DNA of 64,000 bases from Marivita sp. S6314 (GCF_023015985.1 NZ_JALKAO010000002.1:558001-622000); one strand, 5' to 3'; positions 53,324 through 63,672 are shown, numbered from the stretch's first letter. Numbers and translations are program-made. The notes: generated from the letters alone by a model not told the origin.

Positions 53324-54505
53324 ATGGTTGCGCACCCCGAACCCACCCCGATCACGGATCCCCAGCGGGTGGTTCCACCAGAGCCCAAGACGGGTTTGTT
53401 CACCTTGTCGCCGCTGAACCAGCGACGCTGGAACAACTTCAAACGCAATCGCCGTGCGTTCTGGTCCTTGATCATCTTTTGCGTGCTGTTCGGTCTGTCG
53501 CTTTTTGCGGAATTCATCGCAAACGACAAACCCATCCTCGTGCAGTATCGCGGTGAGTATTACACGCCGATCTTCAACTTCTACGCCGAGACCGAATTCG
53601 GAGGCGATTTCCGCACCGAAGCCGCCTATCGCGATCCAGAGGTCCAATGCCTAATCCGCACCGGCGGGCTGGAAGAGTGTTTTGACGATCCCGAAGGCTT
53701 GATCGAACAGGTGGATCAGGGCGTCATTCTGGATGGGGATTTCCACAAGGGTTGGGCCGTCTGGCCCGTGATCCCCTATGACTACCAGACCCCCGTTGAC
53801 CGCCCCGGTGCGGCCCCCCTGCCCCCCAGCGATCAGAACTGGCTGGGAACCGATGACACCAAACGCGATGTGATGGCGCGGGTGATTTACGGGTTCCGAT
53901 TGTCGATCCTGTTCACTTTGATTGTCACGGTTTTGGCCAGCGTTGTCGGGATCGTGGCGGGCGCGTTGCAGGGGTACTTCGGCGGCTGGCTGGACCTGAT
54001 TTTCCAGCGGATCATCGAGATATGGTCCTCGACGCCGTCGCTTTACATCATCATCATCCTATTCGCGATATTGGGGCGCAGTTTCTGGCTCCTTGTGTTT
54101 CTCACAGTGCTGTTCGGCTGGACCGCGCTGGTAGGTGTGGTGCGTGCTGAATTCCTGCGCGCCCGGAACCTAGAATACGTGCGGGCAGCAAAAGCCCTGG
54201 GTGTGTCAAACGCGACGATCATGTTCCGGCACATGCTGCCCAACGCGATGGTGGCGACGCTGACCATGCTGCCGTTTATCGTGACCGGCACGATTTCCAC
54301 GTTGGCGGGTCTGGATTTTCTTGGGTTCGGTCTTCCGTCCTCTGCCCCGTCGCTGGGGGAATTGACGCTGCAGGCCAAACAGAACCTGCAGGCGCCGTGG
54401 CTGGGCTTTACCGCGTTCTTTGTCTTCGCGCTGATGCTGTCGCTGCTGGTCTTTATCTTTGAAGGCGTGCGCGACGCGTTCGATCCACGAAAGACGTTCT
54501 CATGA
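53324..54505 (+). CDS. yejE: ABC transporter permease, YejE-like
   Basis: A 393-residue permease. A cytoplasmic N-terminus with SPLNQRRWNNFKRNRRAFWS precedes the first helix, then a periplasmic domain and a transport domain with the EAA loop ARNLEYVRAAKALGVSNA. ATG at 53324, one base after the yejB stop, is preferred over 53303. The stop overlaps yejF by four bases. Confidence 0.9.
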   Translation: MVAHPEPTPITDPQRVVPPEPKTGLFTLSPLNQRRWNNFKRNRRAFWSLIIFCVLFGLSLFAEFIANDKPILVQYRGEYYTPIFNFYAETEFGGDFRTEAAYRDPEVQCLIRTGGLEECFDDPEGLIEQVDQGVILDGDFHKGWAVWPVIPYDYQTPVDRPGAAPLPPSDQNWLGTDDTKRDVMARVIYGFRLSILFTLIVTVLASVVGIVAGALQGYFGGWLDLIFQRIIEIWSSTPSLYIIIILFAILGRSFWLLVFLTVLFGWTALVGVVRAEFLRARNLEYVRAAKALGVSNATIMFRHMLPNAMVATLTMLPFIVTGTISTLAGLDFLGFGLPSSAPSLGELTLQAKQNLQAPWLGFTAFFVFALMLSLLVFIFEGVRDAFDPRKTFS

Positions 54506-56094
54506 GCAATATCCTTGAGGTGAACGATCTGCGGGTCAGTTTCCGGCAGGACGGTCAGGTCTTCCCGGCGGTCAAGGGCGTGTCCTTCTCAATCGCCAAG
54601 GGGGAGACAGTCGCTCTTGTCGGGGAATCCGGCTCCGGCAAATCGGTGACCGCGCTTAGCACGGTGTCGTTGCTGGGCGACTCGGCGATCGTTGAAGGGT
54701 CGGTGACCTACAATAACGAAGAGATGGTCGGCGCGTCGGATACGCTGCTGCGCAAAGTGCGCGGCAATGACATCAGCTTTATCTTTCAGGAGCCCATGAC
54801 CTCGCTCAATCCGCTGCACACGCTGGAGCGGCAATTGATCGAGTCGCTTGAGTTGCACCAGGGCCTGACCGGAGATGCCGCGCGAGCGCGGGTTCTGGAG
54901 CTGCTGGTCAAGGTCGGGATCCGCGATCCGGAAACGCGGCTTGGGGCCTATCCGCACCAGCTGTCCGGCGGGCAGCGGCAACGCGTGATGATCGCGATGG
55001 CGCTGGCAAACGGGCCGGAGCTTTTGATCGCGGATGAACCGACAACGGCGCTGGACGTGACCATTCAGGCGCAGATCCTTGAACTGCTGGCCGACCTGAA
55101 ACAGGCCGAAGACATGAGCCTGTTGTTCATCACCCATGACCTTGGGATCGTGCGCAAGATCGCCGACCGGGTTTGCGTGATGCAGAACGGGGAAATCGTT
55201 GAAACCGGACCAACGGCCGAGATTTTTTCCAACCCCCGGCACCCCTACACACAGATGTTGCTGAGTGCCGAGTCGACAGGATCGCCGGACCCTGTGAAAC
55301 CAGATGCAGAAGAGATCGCCCGGACGGACAACCTCAAGATCTGGTTTCCCATCCAACGCGGGTTCCTGAAGCGGACGGTTGGCTATGTGAAAGCGGTCAA
55401 TGACGCGTCCATCGCGGTGCGCGCCGGTGAGACGGTTGGGATCGTTGGTGAATCCGGCTCGGGCAAAACCACGCTGGCGCTGGCCATCATGCGGTTGATC
55501 CAGTCCGAAGGCGGCATCACCTATCGCGGTCAGAACGTGCGGGATTGGTCGACACGCGAATTGCGCAGGTTGCGGAGCGAGATGCAGATCGTGTTTCAGG
55601 ACCCGTACGGGTCGCTCAGCCCGCGCATGACCTGCGAACAGATCATCGCCGAAGGTCTGGGTGTACATGGCGCGCCGAAGGGGCGGTCCCATCGGGAGAT
55701 GGTAACCGAAGTGATGATCGAAGTCGGGCTCGACCCGATGACGATGCATCGCTACCCCCACGAGTTTTCAGGGGGTCAACGGCAGCGAATTGCGATTGCG
55801 CGGGCGATGGTGCTGCGGCCCAAGCTGGTGGTGCTCGACGAGCCGACGTCTGCTTTGGACATGACCGTGCAGGTCCAGATCGTAAATTTGCTGCGTGACC
55901 TGCAGAAGAAATACGATCTGGCGTATCTCTTCATCAGTCACGACCTGAAAGTCGTGCGGGCCATGTCGCATAAGGTGATTGTCATGCGGACCGGCGATGT
56001 CGTTGAATATGGCAGCGCCGCGGACATCTTTGACAATCCGCAATCGGAGTACACAAAAACGCTGATGGCCGCGGCGTTCGATCTCGCCAGTTAA
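54502..56094 (+). CDS. yejF: Duplicated ABC transporter ATP-binding protein, YejF-like
   Basis: A 530-residue fusion of two ATPase domains. Walker A motifs GESGSGKS and GESGSGKT and signatures LSGGQRQR and FSGGQRQR are present in each half, followed by Walker B DEPTTALD and DEPTSALD. It powers YejBE import of peptides. Its stop codon overlaps the convergent hemN stop. Confidence 0.93.
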   Translation: MSNILEVNDLRVSFRQDGQVFPAVKGVSFSIAKGETVALVGESGSGKSVTALSTVSLLGDSAIVEGSVTYNNEEMVGASDTLLRKVRGNDISFIFQEPMTSLNPLHTLERQLIESLELHQGLTGDAARARVLELLVKVGIRDPETRLGAYPHQLSGGQRQRVMIAMALANGPELLIADEPTTALDVTIQAQILELLADLKQAEDMSLLFITHDLGIVRKIADRVCVMQNGEIVETGPTAEIFSNPRHPYTQMLLSAESTGSPDPVKPDAEEIARTDNLKIWFPIQRGFLKRTVGYVKAVNDASIAVRAGETVGIVGESGSGKTTLALAIMRLIQSEGGITYRGQNVRDWSTRELRRLRSEMQIVFQDPYGSLSPRMTCEQIIAEGLGVHGAPKGRSHREMVTEVMIEVGLDPMTMHRYPHEFSGGQRQRIAIARAMVLRPKLVVLDEPTSALDMTVQVQIVNLLRDLQKKYDLAYLFISHDLKVVRAMSHKVIVMRTGDVVEYGSAADIFDNPQSEYTKTLMAAAFDLAS

Positions 56095-57446
56095 ATCGCC
56101 GAACTGTGCCCGGCTGACGACAGGTCATACGCGTCGAAACTGCGTGCCACCATGCGGGTCAGAGGACGGGCGTCTTTCGGCACGAACATTCCTGTGTCAT
56201 CTACTTTGAGCAGGTTTTCAAACTCCGCGTTTGTTTGGTTCAAGATCGCCTGCACCTCGGCTTTGGTGGTGTCGAAGTTCTGGACCAGCTCATCGGTTCT
56301 GACGCGGAAGTCGCACATCAGCATTTCGATCATCCGCGCGCGCAGCTTGTCCTGCTCGGAAAAGCTGTGCCCCTTGACGGTGGAAAATGTGTTGGCCCGG
56401 ATGGCCTTGGTATAGCTTGATGTTGCCGGCGCGTTCTGGGCATAGCCCTGCGGGAACTTGGAAATGGACGACGCACCCAATCCGACCAGGACGTCGGACG
56501 TGTCGTCGGTGTAGCCTTGGAAGTTCCGGCGCAGGGTGCCGTTGCGCGCGGCAACCGACAGGCCGTCCTCTTTCGTCGCAAAGTGGTCAATGCCGATCTC
56601 GTCATAGTTGTCCCAGACGAACAGCTTGCCAGCGGTTTCAAACAGATCGAGGCGTTCATCCGGACGCGGCAGGGCGTCCGACGGGATCATCTGCTGGCGC
56701 TTGGCCATCCACGGCACATGCGCATATCCGTAAAGCGCGACGCGATCCGGGGACAGCGACAGCAGTTTCTGCACCGAATCCACGATGCGCGCGCGTGTCT
56801 GGTCGGGCAAGCCGTACAGGATATCGGCGTTCAGGCTTTGGATGCCGCGTTCGCGGATCATGTCGACCGCGCGCTTGGTGGTTTCAAAGCTTTGTTCGCG
56901 CCCAATCGTTTTCTGGATATGCGGATCGAAATCCTGCACCCCGATAGAGGCACGGTTCATCCCCGCCTCGAACAACGCTTCAAGTCGCGGTGCATCAATT
57001 TCGTTCGGGTCGATTTCGACCGAGAATTCATAGCCTTGCGCAAAGTCGGCAACTTCACGAATCGCGGCAGACAGATCGCGCATGTGATCGGGTGACAACA
57101 GCGTCGGTGTGCCGCCGCCCCAGTGCAGGCGGGACAAGGTGACACCTTTGGGCAAATGCCGCTTGAGCAGCGTCAATTCGTCCTTGAGCGTTTCAACATA
57201 GGCCGTAACAGGACCACCGCTGGCGGTGCCCTGGGTGCGGCAGGCGCAGAACCAGCACAGTCGGCGACAGAACGGAACATGCAAATACAGCGAAATCTGT
57301 GAGCCTTCGGGGATCGATTCGATCCAATGGGTAAAATGCCCCGGCTGTACAGAGTCCGAGAAATGCGGAGACGTCGGGTAACTCGTGTAACGAGGTACTT
57401 TCGCGTCGAATAGTCCCAACCGGGAAAGTTGTGTTCGCGTTGCCAT
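56091..57446 (-). CDS. hemN: Oxygen-independent coproporphyrinogen III oxidase
   Basis: A 451-residue radical SAM enzyme for anaerobic haem and tetrapyrrole synthesis. The 4Fe-4S site is the CxxxCxxC in HVPFCRRLCWFC, preceded by VPRYTSYPTSPHFS; the HemN-type C-terminal domain is present. The start at 57446 is inferred from the family N-terminus; no good ribosome site is visible, so a leaderless or short-leader message is likely. The FNR box 36 bases upstream indicates anaerobic activation. Confidence 0.92.
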   Translation of the reverse strand: MATRTQLSRLGLFDAKVPRYTSYPTSPHFSDSVQPGHFTHWIESIPEGSQISLYLHVPFCRRLCWFCACRTQGTASGGPVTAYVETLKDELTLLKRHLPKGVTLSRLHWGGGTPTLLSPDHMRDLSAAIREVADFAQGYEFSVEIDPNEIDAPRLEALFEAGMNRASIGVQDFDPHIQKTIGREQSFETTKRAVDMIRERGIQSLNADILYGLPDQTRARIVDSVQKLLSLSPDRVALYGYAHVPWMAKRQQMIPSDALPRPDERLDLFETAGKLFVWDNYDEIGIDHFATKEDGLSVAARNGTLRRNFQGYTDDTSDVLVGLGASSISKFPQGYAQNAPATSSYTKAIRANTFSTVKGHSFSEQDKLRARMIEMLMCDFRVRTDELVQNFDTTKAEVQAILNQTNAEFENLLKVDDTGMFVPKDARPLTRMVARSFDAYDLSSAGHSSAI

Positions 57447-57481
57447 GCGCATAGCATTAGACACGATGTTGGGGAGCAACA

Positions 57482-57495
57482 TTGACACAGATCAA
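57482..57495. promoter_or_regulatory. FNR/FnrL box between hemN and fnrL
   Basis: TTGAC-ACAG-ATCAA matches the TTGAT-N4-ATCAA consensus at nine of ten positions. It is centred 42 bases upstream of the hemN start and ends 11 bases before the fnrL start codon, fitting activation of hemN and repression of fnrL. Confidence 0.85.
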
Positions 57496-57506
57496 GACCG
57501 GAACTC

Positions 57507-58253
57507 ATGTTGAACCAGAACAGCCTAGCCGTCACTCAGGAATGCCAAGACTGCCCGATCCGCCACCGCGCGGTATGTGCGCGGTGTGAAGGCGATGAAT
57601 TGGATCGGCTTGAAGACATCAAGTACTATCGCCGGTTCGAAGCCGGTCAGACAGTGATCTGGTCTGGCGACCGCATGGATTTTGTCGGCTCTGTGGTATC
57701 GGGCATCGCGACCCTGACACAGACGATGGAAGACGGTCGCACGCAGATGGTGGGTCTCTTGCTGCCAAGCGATTTCGTCGGGCGTCCGGGCCGCAATTCC
57801 GCTGCCTATGATGTGGTTGCAACGACCGATATGGTGATGTGTTGTTTCCGCAAAGCCCCGTTCGAGGACCTGTTGCAGAAAACGCCGCATATCGCACAGC
57901 GTTTGCTTGAGATGACGCTGGACGAACTGGATGCGGCGCGCGAATGGATGCTGGTTCTGGGCCGCAAGACGGCACGGGAAAAGATCGCGTCGCTGCTGTC
58001 GATCATCGCCCGTCGTGACGCCACGCTGAACATGGGTGTGCTTGATGGTCCGGTGACCTTTGATCTGCCCCTGACCCGCGAAGCGATGGCAGACTATCTG
58101 GGCCTGACGCTGGAAACCGTGTCGCGGCAGGTGTCGGCGCTGCGCAAGGATGGTGTGATCACGCTTGAGGGCAAGCGCCATATCACGGTGCCGGATATGA
58201 GCGTGCTTCTGGAGGAAGCGGGCGACGATACCGACGGCGGGTTGCTGGTCTAG
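57507..58253 (+). CDS. fnrL: Oxygen-sensing Crp/Fnr-family regulator FnrL
   Basis: A 248-residue Fnr-type regulator. N-terminal cysteines 13, 16, 24 and 27 (CQDCPIRHRAVCARC) and a central C112/C113 pair are available for the 4Fe-4S cluster; the cyclic-nucleotide-like beta roll and the helix-turn-helix LTREAMADYLGLTLETVSRQVSALR follow. Active without oxygen, it activates microaerobic genes. It sits divergent from hemN with a shared FNR box, and is convergent with the zinc-ribbon gene with one base between stops. Confidence 0.94.
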   Translation: MLNQNSLAVTQECQDCPIRHRAVCARCEGDELDRLEDIKYYRRFEAGQTVIWSGDRMDFVGSVVSGIATLTQTMEDGRTQMVGLLLPSDFVGRPGRNSAAYDVVATTDMVMCCFRKAPFEDLLQKTPHIAQRLLEMTLDELDAAREWMLVLGRKTAREKIASLLSIIARRDATLNMGVLDGPVTFDLPLTREAMADYLGLTLETVSRQVSALRKDGVITLEGKRHITVPDMSVLLEEAGDDTDGGLLV

Positions 58254-58254
58254 C

Positions 58255-59367
58255 TTACTGGTTCAGCGCCGCGACGTAGCCAACTCCGGCGGCCAGAAGA
58301 AGCCCGATCACGACGGCAAACGCGATTTTCCAGGCGGACCACGGGCGTTCGCCTTGAACCGCGCCGGTGCGTCCGTTCACCACAAAACGATAGCTTTTGC
58401 CGCGATACTTGTAAGCGGCAAGCCAGACCGGCAGCAAAACGTGTTTGAAAGTCACGTCCGAAATGCGCGTGTCGATGTTGTGGATACGCTGACGGTCACC
58501 GCCGATGTCAAACTTGACGTCGCGCGTGATCACCCGGTCCATATAGGCACGCGCCTCGACAAACCCGTCTGTCAATTCAACAGAATACGCCTCGGCACGG
58601 AACCCGGCGAGATACTCGGGACGATACGGCTCCATCGCCGACAGATCCCACGGCTCCAACGCGTCGGTGTACCGTTTCGGCAAGGATCGTGATGCCAGCA
58701 CCAGGACATCGTCAAAGAACCGCGCAACCCGGCCCGACGCGGGCCTCCAGCGGACTTTGGCGACGCGGACGGTTTCGGTCTTGCCATTGCGCTGCACGCG
58801 ACGCGTTTCATAATACACGGTGCCATGTTCACCACGGTAGGACGATGCCGTGTCGGCATCGAAGGTCCAGTACGGCACGTAGATCCCGGTCATCTTGCGG
58901 CCCTTGCGGGCATAATCCTGCAAACCGTTGGGCGCGAACCAAAGCCCCCCCAGCCAATCGGTCATGGCTGCGCGTGCGCGTTTCTCATCAAACGCGAACG
59001 GCAAAAGCCCCTTTGGCTTGATATGCCGGTTGCGCCCCGTATCCGCGACAACGGGTGTTGCGCAAAACGGGCATTCCGCCGCATGTATGCCGGGATCGAA
59101 TTCCACCTGCGCCGCACAATTCGGGCATTGCGACACGCGGGTTTCTTCCATTTCCTGCGCCGGGAGACGGTCCGCAATGGCGGTCTGGAAATCAATCTCG
59201 CGGATCGCGTCACCGCCCCACGGGCCGGCCCCGGTGATCCCGCTGGTGTTCCCGCAATGGTCGCAGGTCAGTACACCCGCGGCCGGGTCGTACCGAAAAT
59301 CCGCGCCGCAATTGTCGCACGGGAACCGATATTCCTCGGCTGGTACCGTCAGCGTGTCCTCAGACAA
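58255..59367 (-). CDS. Zinc-ribbon membrane protein
   Basis: A 370-residue protein with two treble-clef/zinc-ribbon units (CDNCGADF/CDHCGN, then CPNCAAQ/CPFCAT) in the first 105 residues, a central soluble beta-rich domain with YVPYWTFDADTASSYRGEHG, and a single C-terminal helix (about 347-366) for membrane anchoring. Such TFIIB-type zinc-ribbon proteins are repeatedly encoded with SPFH and TelA genes. The function is unknown; it may scaffold membrane complexes. It is the last gene of the module. Confidence 0.8.
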   Translation of the reverse strand: MSEDTLTVPAEEYRFPCDNCGADFRYDPAAGVLTCDHCGNTSGITGAGPWGGDAIREIDFQTAIADRLPAQEMEETRVSQCPNCAAQVEFDPGIHAAECPFCATPVVADTGRNRHIKPKGLLPFAFDEKRARAAMTDWLGGLWFAPNGLQDYARKGRKMTGIYVPYWTFDADTASSYRGEHGTVYYETRRVQRNGKTETVRVAKVRWRPASGRVARFFDDVLVLASRSLPKRYTDALEPWDLSAMEPYRPEYLAGFRAEAYSVELTDGFVEARAYMDRVITRDVKFDIGGDRQRIHNIDTRISDVTFKHVLLPVWLAAYKYRGKSYRFVVNGRTGAVQGERPWSAWKIAFAVVIGLLLAAGVGYVAALNQ

Positions 59368-59420
59368 AGACCCCGTCCCCTGCTATTCTGTAACCCCGTC
59401 GCACTTGGCTGACACGTGTG

Positions 59421-60548
59421 TCAGGCCCCCGGTGGGGGTGGAGGAAGAACGGTAAAGAGCTGCGCAAGTTCCGTGACGTCCTCGGCGCGCATCCAACCGT
59501 CCTGGCCCGGGGTCCAGACATAGCTTTCGCGGGTCAACGCACCGTCGACCGCCATACGCCCCAAAGCCGCCTTGGAATACGGACCCTTGGTTTCGCCGTT
59601 CTCGGCCACATGCCAGACATGTTCGACCGGCGGTGGCGGGGGGGCGACCTGCCGGGCGACCGGGGCGGCACCCTGGACCTGGGGCGCGGCACCCCATGGG
59701 CCGGATTGTGCCGCAGCCGCCTGCCCCATTTGCATGCCGAGGCCCGCGCCAAGACCGGTCTGGATGGCCGCAGCCCCGGCCCCGTCTTTGCCCAGCGCTT
59801 CGGCCGCCTGGAATTGCATGTAGTGGTTCAGATCGCCGATCACGCCCATCGACGACCGCTTGTCCATCACCGCTTCCACGGCAGGCGGTAGCGAGATGTT
59901 TTCGATATAAAGCTCGGGCAGTTCCAGCCCGTATTCTGCAAGGCTCGGTGCGATCTCCTTGGCCAGCAACTGGCCCAGTTCGCGGGTGTTGGCCGCCATG
60001 TCCAGCACCGGGATCGACGCACGGGCAATCGTGCGGGAAAACTCCTGCACGATGATGTTGCGAATCTGGTAGCTGATCTCGTCCATCGTGAATTCGCCAT
60101 CGGTGCCAACGATTTCAACAAGGAACCGCGCCGGATCCGTGATGCGCACCGAATACGTGCCGAAGGCGCGCAACCTAACGGGCCCGAATTCCGGGTCACG
60201 GCACATGATCGGGTTCTTCGTGCCCCATTTCAGGTTCTGGAACCGGGTTGTGTTGACGAAATAGATTTCCGATTTGAACGGCGACCGGAAGCCATGGTCC
60301 CAATGCTGCAGCGTGGTCATAATGGGCATGTTGTTGGTTTCGAGCATGTACAGCCCCGGCGTGAACACATCGGCCAGTTGGCCTTCGTGGACAAACACCG
60401 CCGCCTGCCCTTCGCGCACGGTCAGCTTGGCCCCATATTTGATCTCGTGGCCTTCGCGTTCGAACCGCCACACCATCGTGTCGCGGGTGTTGTCGGTCCA
60501 GTGGATGACATCAATGAACTGGCCACTCAGAAAATCGAAAATGGGCAT
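59421..60548 (-). CDS. SPFH-domain protein fused to GYF_2-like domain
   Basis: A 375-residue protein. The N-terminal part (about 1-250), beginning MPIFDFLSGQFIDVIHW, is an SPFH/virion-core-like (YdjI-type) domain, followed by a Gly/Ala/Gln-rich linker (about 255-300) containing QMGQAAAAQSG. The C-terminal part (about 305-365) is a GYF_2/DUF4339-like domain with VWHVAENGETKGPY and a Trp-Met-Arg end. It is likely an oligomeric membrane-associated scaffold. It lies in the TelA module. Confidence 0.85.
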   Translation of the reverse strand: MPIFDFLSGQFIDVIHWTDNTRDTMVWRFEREGHEIKYGAKLTVREGQAAVFVHEGQLADVFTPGLYMLETNNMPIMTTLQHWDHGFRSPFKSEIYFVNTTRFQNLKWGTKNPIMCRDPEFGPVRLRAFGTYSVRITDPARFLVEIVGTDGEFTMDEISYQIRNIIVQEFSRTIARASIPVLDMAANTRELGQLLAKEIAPSLAEYGLELPELYIENISLPPAVEAVMDKRSSMGVIGDLNHYMQFQAAEALGKDGAGAAAIQTGLGAGLGMQMGQAAAAQSGPWGAAPQVQGAAPVARQVAPPPPPVEHVWHVAENGETKGPYSKAALGRMAVDGALTRESYVWTPGQDGWMRAEDVTELAQLFTVLPPPPPGA

Positions 60549-60565
60549 GGTTGGTCTCCGTTAAT

Positions 60566-61537
60566 TCAGCTGGGGCCGCCGCCCATCAGCTCCTGAGCAA
60601 TGGATCGCACGATGGGACGTGCCTGTGACGCCGTCATCCCGGGGGTCAGGCGCGGGTTGTAAAGGATTCTGAGCAGCATTTCGTCATGCGTTGTCAGAAG
60701 CGCGAATTCCTCGTCATCGTTAAAGATCGACGGGCGCGCGTTTTGATCGTCATTGGCAAGGCCAAGCCCCTGCGCAAGTTCTTCATGGAAACAGGCGCGG
60801 CGGGTGAAATCGGGGTGTTCACTGCGCACAAGCGCGATGGCCTGCCTGTAGGCATTGTCGGACGCGGTATCCGCAAATGCCACCACAAGACAGTGGATCG
60901 AGCGCGGCAGATTGGTTAAAATCGCGCGGCTGGACGGCTCCATTCCCGGGGCAATCCGATCCAGAACCTGCCGCAGCTGATCTTTGTCGTCTTCGCCCAT
61001 CACCAGCACGTGGAAATTGGGCTGCCCGGACACGAATGAGATCGGATGCCCGGTCACGCGGGCAAGGCGGCGGGTGTAAGAGGTCAGAACCTGCAGATCC
61101 GTGCTGCGCGCATCATCGGGTACAGTTGCACCGAAGGTGACGCCGATGCGCACCGGGCTTGTCCATTTCTTGATGGCCCCCAAGGCACCGCTGGACGGCT
61201 GCAATCCGGCACCCCGCGCGTATTCCTCGGCCAAGGCGATCCGTTCGAAATTGCGCGCCAGCATCACGTCCGTAAACGGCGTATCCACGCCGCCACCGTC
61301 GTCGCGCAACAGGCCACGGGTCAGCAAATCCTGCTGCACCCGCGCATAATAGCGCTGCAATTCCAACGTGGCATCGGACGGTGTGTCCGCCGGTGGTGGC
61401 GCAGCCGCTGCCGTTGGACGGTCAGGGCGGGCCTGCGGTTTGGTGTCGGGCGGTCCGTCTTGCCCCAACGGATCGCATGCCGACAGGGCCGCAACAGCGG
61501 CGCAGGACCAAAGGATATGAGACCAGCGCCGCGTCAC
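60566..61537 (-). CDS. DUF2927-family lipoprotein
   Basis: A 323-residue lipoprotein. The lipobox LSAC gives an N-terminal acylated cysteine at about residue 21, followed by a Pro/Ala-rich linker. The DUF2927 domain contains a cysteine pair and a conserved CFHEELAQGLGLANDD, reminiscent of a metallopeptidase HExxx motif, though activity is unproven. It is separated from telA by three bases, so the two are co-transcribed. Confidence 0.85.
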   Translation of the reverse strand: MTRRWSHILWSCAAVAALSACDPLGQDGPPDTKPQARPDRPTAAAAPPPADTPSDATLELQRYYARVQQDLLTRGLLRDDGGGVDTPFTDVMLARNFERIALAEEYARGAGLQPSSGALGAIKKWTSPVRIGVTFGATVPDDARSTDLQVLTSYTRRLARVTGHPISFVSGQPNFHVLVMGEDDKDQLRQVLDRIAPGMEPSSRAILTNLPRSIHCLVVAFADTASDNAYRQAIALVRSEHPDFTRRACFHEELAQGLGLANDDQNARPSIFNDDEEFALLTTHDEMLLRILYNPRLTPGMTASQARPIVRSIAQELMGGGPS

Positions 61538-61540
61538 CGG

Positions 61541-62740
61541 TTATTCGTCGGGCATGGAGGCGGAAGTTGTATCGCCCACACCGTCCCGGCGCGCCTTGGC
61601 CGAGGCCAGAGTGTCCCGCAGTTCGGCTTCCATTTTCTTCAGCTCCGCTTCGGCTGCCGCGCGCTTGGCTTTGCCTTCGTCTGCGATCTGCAGGCTTTCC
61701 TGAATGGTGCCGATCAGGTCGGCATTGGCTTGCTTGACCGCTTCGATATCGAACACACCCCGCTCCATTTCCTCGCGGATCAGCTTGTTGCTGTCGCGCA
61801 GGTTCTTGGCGTTCGATGTCAGGAGTTCATTGGTCAGGTCATTGGCATCGCGCACCGCAGCGGCCGCTTCGGCCGAGCGTTGAATGGTGACGGCCTGCGC
61901 CAGTTGCGTTTCCCAAAGCGGCACGGTGTTCACCAATGTCGAATTGATCTTTGTGACCAGCGACTTGTCGTTTTCCTGCACCAGTCGGATGGACGGCAGC
62001 GACTGCATCGTCACCTGACGGGTCAGTTTCAGGTCATGAACCCGGCGTTCCAGATCATCGCGCGCCGCGCGCAGGTCACGCAGTTCCTGGGCTTTCATCA
62101 CCTGATCGTTTTCGGGCGCGGCCTGCACCTCGGCCTCTTTCGCGGGGATGTCGACGTCGTCCAGCACGCGCAGCTTTTCTTCGCCCGCAGCAATATAAAG
62201 CGCCAGTTCATCGTAGAACTGCAGCGTCTTGTCATAAAGCAAGTCGAGCGACTTGATGTCCTTGAGCAGCGTATGCTCGTGCTTGAGAAGATCATCGGTG
62301 ATCCGGTCGATCTGGCCCTGCACCTGTTCGAATTTCGCGGTGAACTTGGCAAACGGTGCCGCTCGGCCAAGCAGTTTTTCCCACCATGACCGTTCGCGGC
62401 GCACATCGAGTTCTGACACAGAGAACCCGCGGATGGTGCTGACAATGCCGCGCAGGCTATCGCCTGCGGGACCAACATCCTTGTTGCGCACATCGGCCAG
62501 CATGGATTGCGAGATTTCCTGCAATTCGGCCTGCGCATTGGACCCGAAGGACACGATGGACTGGGTGTCTTCCATGTCAATCTCGGCCATGCGGGACCGG
62601 ATTTCCTCGCTCAGTGCCGGATCGGCGTTGGCCAGGGGAACAACCTCTTCGGCTGGTTTGGGTTCGGGCAGAATAACGGCGTTGACCTCTTCAACCAAAG
62701 CAAGCGCGTCTTGGGCTTTTGCGCGGACTGTGTCGGACAT
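61541..62740 (-). CDS. telA: Toxic-anion-resistance protein TelA
   Basis: A 399-residue, highly helical protein of the TelA/KlaA family. The central part has long coiled-coil stretches (about 180-370), with KFEQVQGQIDRITDDLLKHE and AVTIQRSAEAAAAVRDAND in typical positions. Family members are linked to tellurite and other envelope stress. It is encoded between XpaC and the DUF2927 lipoprotein. Confidence 0.9.
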   Translation of the reverse strand: MSDTVRAKAQDALALVEEVNAVILPEPKPAEEVVPLANADPALSEEIRSRMAEIDMEDTQSIVSFGSNAQAELQEISQSMLADVRNKDVGPAGDSLRGIVSTIRGFSVSELDVRRERSWWEKLLGRAAPFAKFTAKFEQVQGQIDRITDDLLKHEHTLLKDIKSLDLLYDKTLQFYDELALYIAAGEEKLRVLDDVDIPAKEAEVQAAPENDQVMKAQELRDLRAARDDLERRVHDLKLTRQVTMQSLPSIRLVQENDKSLVTKINSTLVNTVPLWETQLAQAVTIQRSAEAAAAVRDANDLTNELLTSNAKNLRDSNKLIREEMERGVFDIEAVKQANADLIGTIQESLQIADEGKAKRAAAEAELKKMEAELRDTLASAKARRDGVGDTTSASMPDE

Positions 62741-62770
62741 GGATGGTTCCCCTAAAACTTATTGTGTGCG

Positions 62771-63670
62771 TTATTGGCTGGTGCGTTCAATGCGAACGCC
62801 TTCTTGCTGAAGCCGGTCGCGCAAGACGTCGATTTCCACGGTCAGATCCGACCGGTCATCCAACAGCATTTTGCGTGTGCGCGCCGAAAAATTGGTTTCC
62901 AGATCATCAAGCAGCGCCTCATAATCCGTGAGCGCCTTGCGATCGTTTGTCTTGGCATAAACGTCGGCAAACTTGATCGTCGCGTCCCGCGCGCCCATCA
63001 GATAGACGCTCAGGTATTTCTTGGCACCTGTCAGATCGCGGGGGTCTTCCTCGACCGTGCGAAACAGGTCTTTCGCCGTGACCTGGAATTGTTCGACGCG
63101 CGCAATCATTCTGCGATTTCCGGATCGTTTGATCGCATCGCGCATCGCGTTGAGATATCCTTCGGCCTCGTCCACGGCGCGCGCAACGCGATCCTGCTGG
63201 AAGGTGTCGATTCCTTCCATGCCCTTGTCGCGCATCGGGTCAAATCCAAACGCCCCGAAATGCAGGGCGGCTGCGGCTGTGCCGAAAATCACCGGCGCGA
63301 TCAGGCCGGGTTCGTTGGCATACGCCGCAATTGCCACACCAAGCCCGGTCAGGACGCCCGATGCGGCCTTACGCGGAAAGGCGGGACGCCGGGCCACTTT
63401 GCGGGCGTTGTATTCGGCCTCGGCCGTCAGGCCACTCCGCAACAGCCATGCCCCCAGAAGCAGGACACCGGCACCGAGCAGGCCAAGACCCAGCCCAATG
63501 GCGCCTTCGTTCAGCGATGTCGCCGCCAGAACAATCGGGGGAATAAACAGGATGTTGGACCGCGCCCCAACCGGATTGACGGTCGCGCCTTTGAACCCCT
63601 TTGAGGGCGGTGTGGGCGCGCTGTCAGACGCGCCATCCGGGCTGTATTTGCCGCCATAGCGTTGTGCCAC
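62771..63670 (-). CDS. XpaC-like membrane protein
   Basis: A 299-residue protein resembling the XpaC/5-bromo-4-chloroindolyl-phosphate-hydrolysis family. Two pairs of hydrophobic segments (about 35-75 and 100-140) are followed by a helical cytoplasmic domain. XpaC and TelA are neighbours in many bacteria. The start is GTG at 63670 (MAQRYGGKYSPDG), two bases after the small peptide's stop; an upstream ATG at 63769 would span that peptide. Confidence 0.82.
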   Translation of the reverse strand: MAQRYGGKYSPDGASDSAPTPPSKGFKGATVNPVGARSNILFIPPIVLAATSLNEGAIGLGLGLLGAGVLLLGAWLLRSGLTAEAEYNARKVARRPAFPRKAASGVLTGLGVAIAAYANEPGLIAPVIFGTAAAALHFGAFGFDPMRDKGMEGIDTFQQDRVARAVDEAEGYLNAMRDAIKRSGNRRMIARVEQFQVTAKDLFRTVEEDPRDLTGAKKYLSVYLMGARDATIKFADVYAKTNDRKALTDYEALLDDLETNFSARTRKMLLDDRSDLTVEIDVLRDRLQQEGVRIERTSQ

Positions 63671-63672
63671 GG

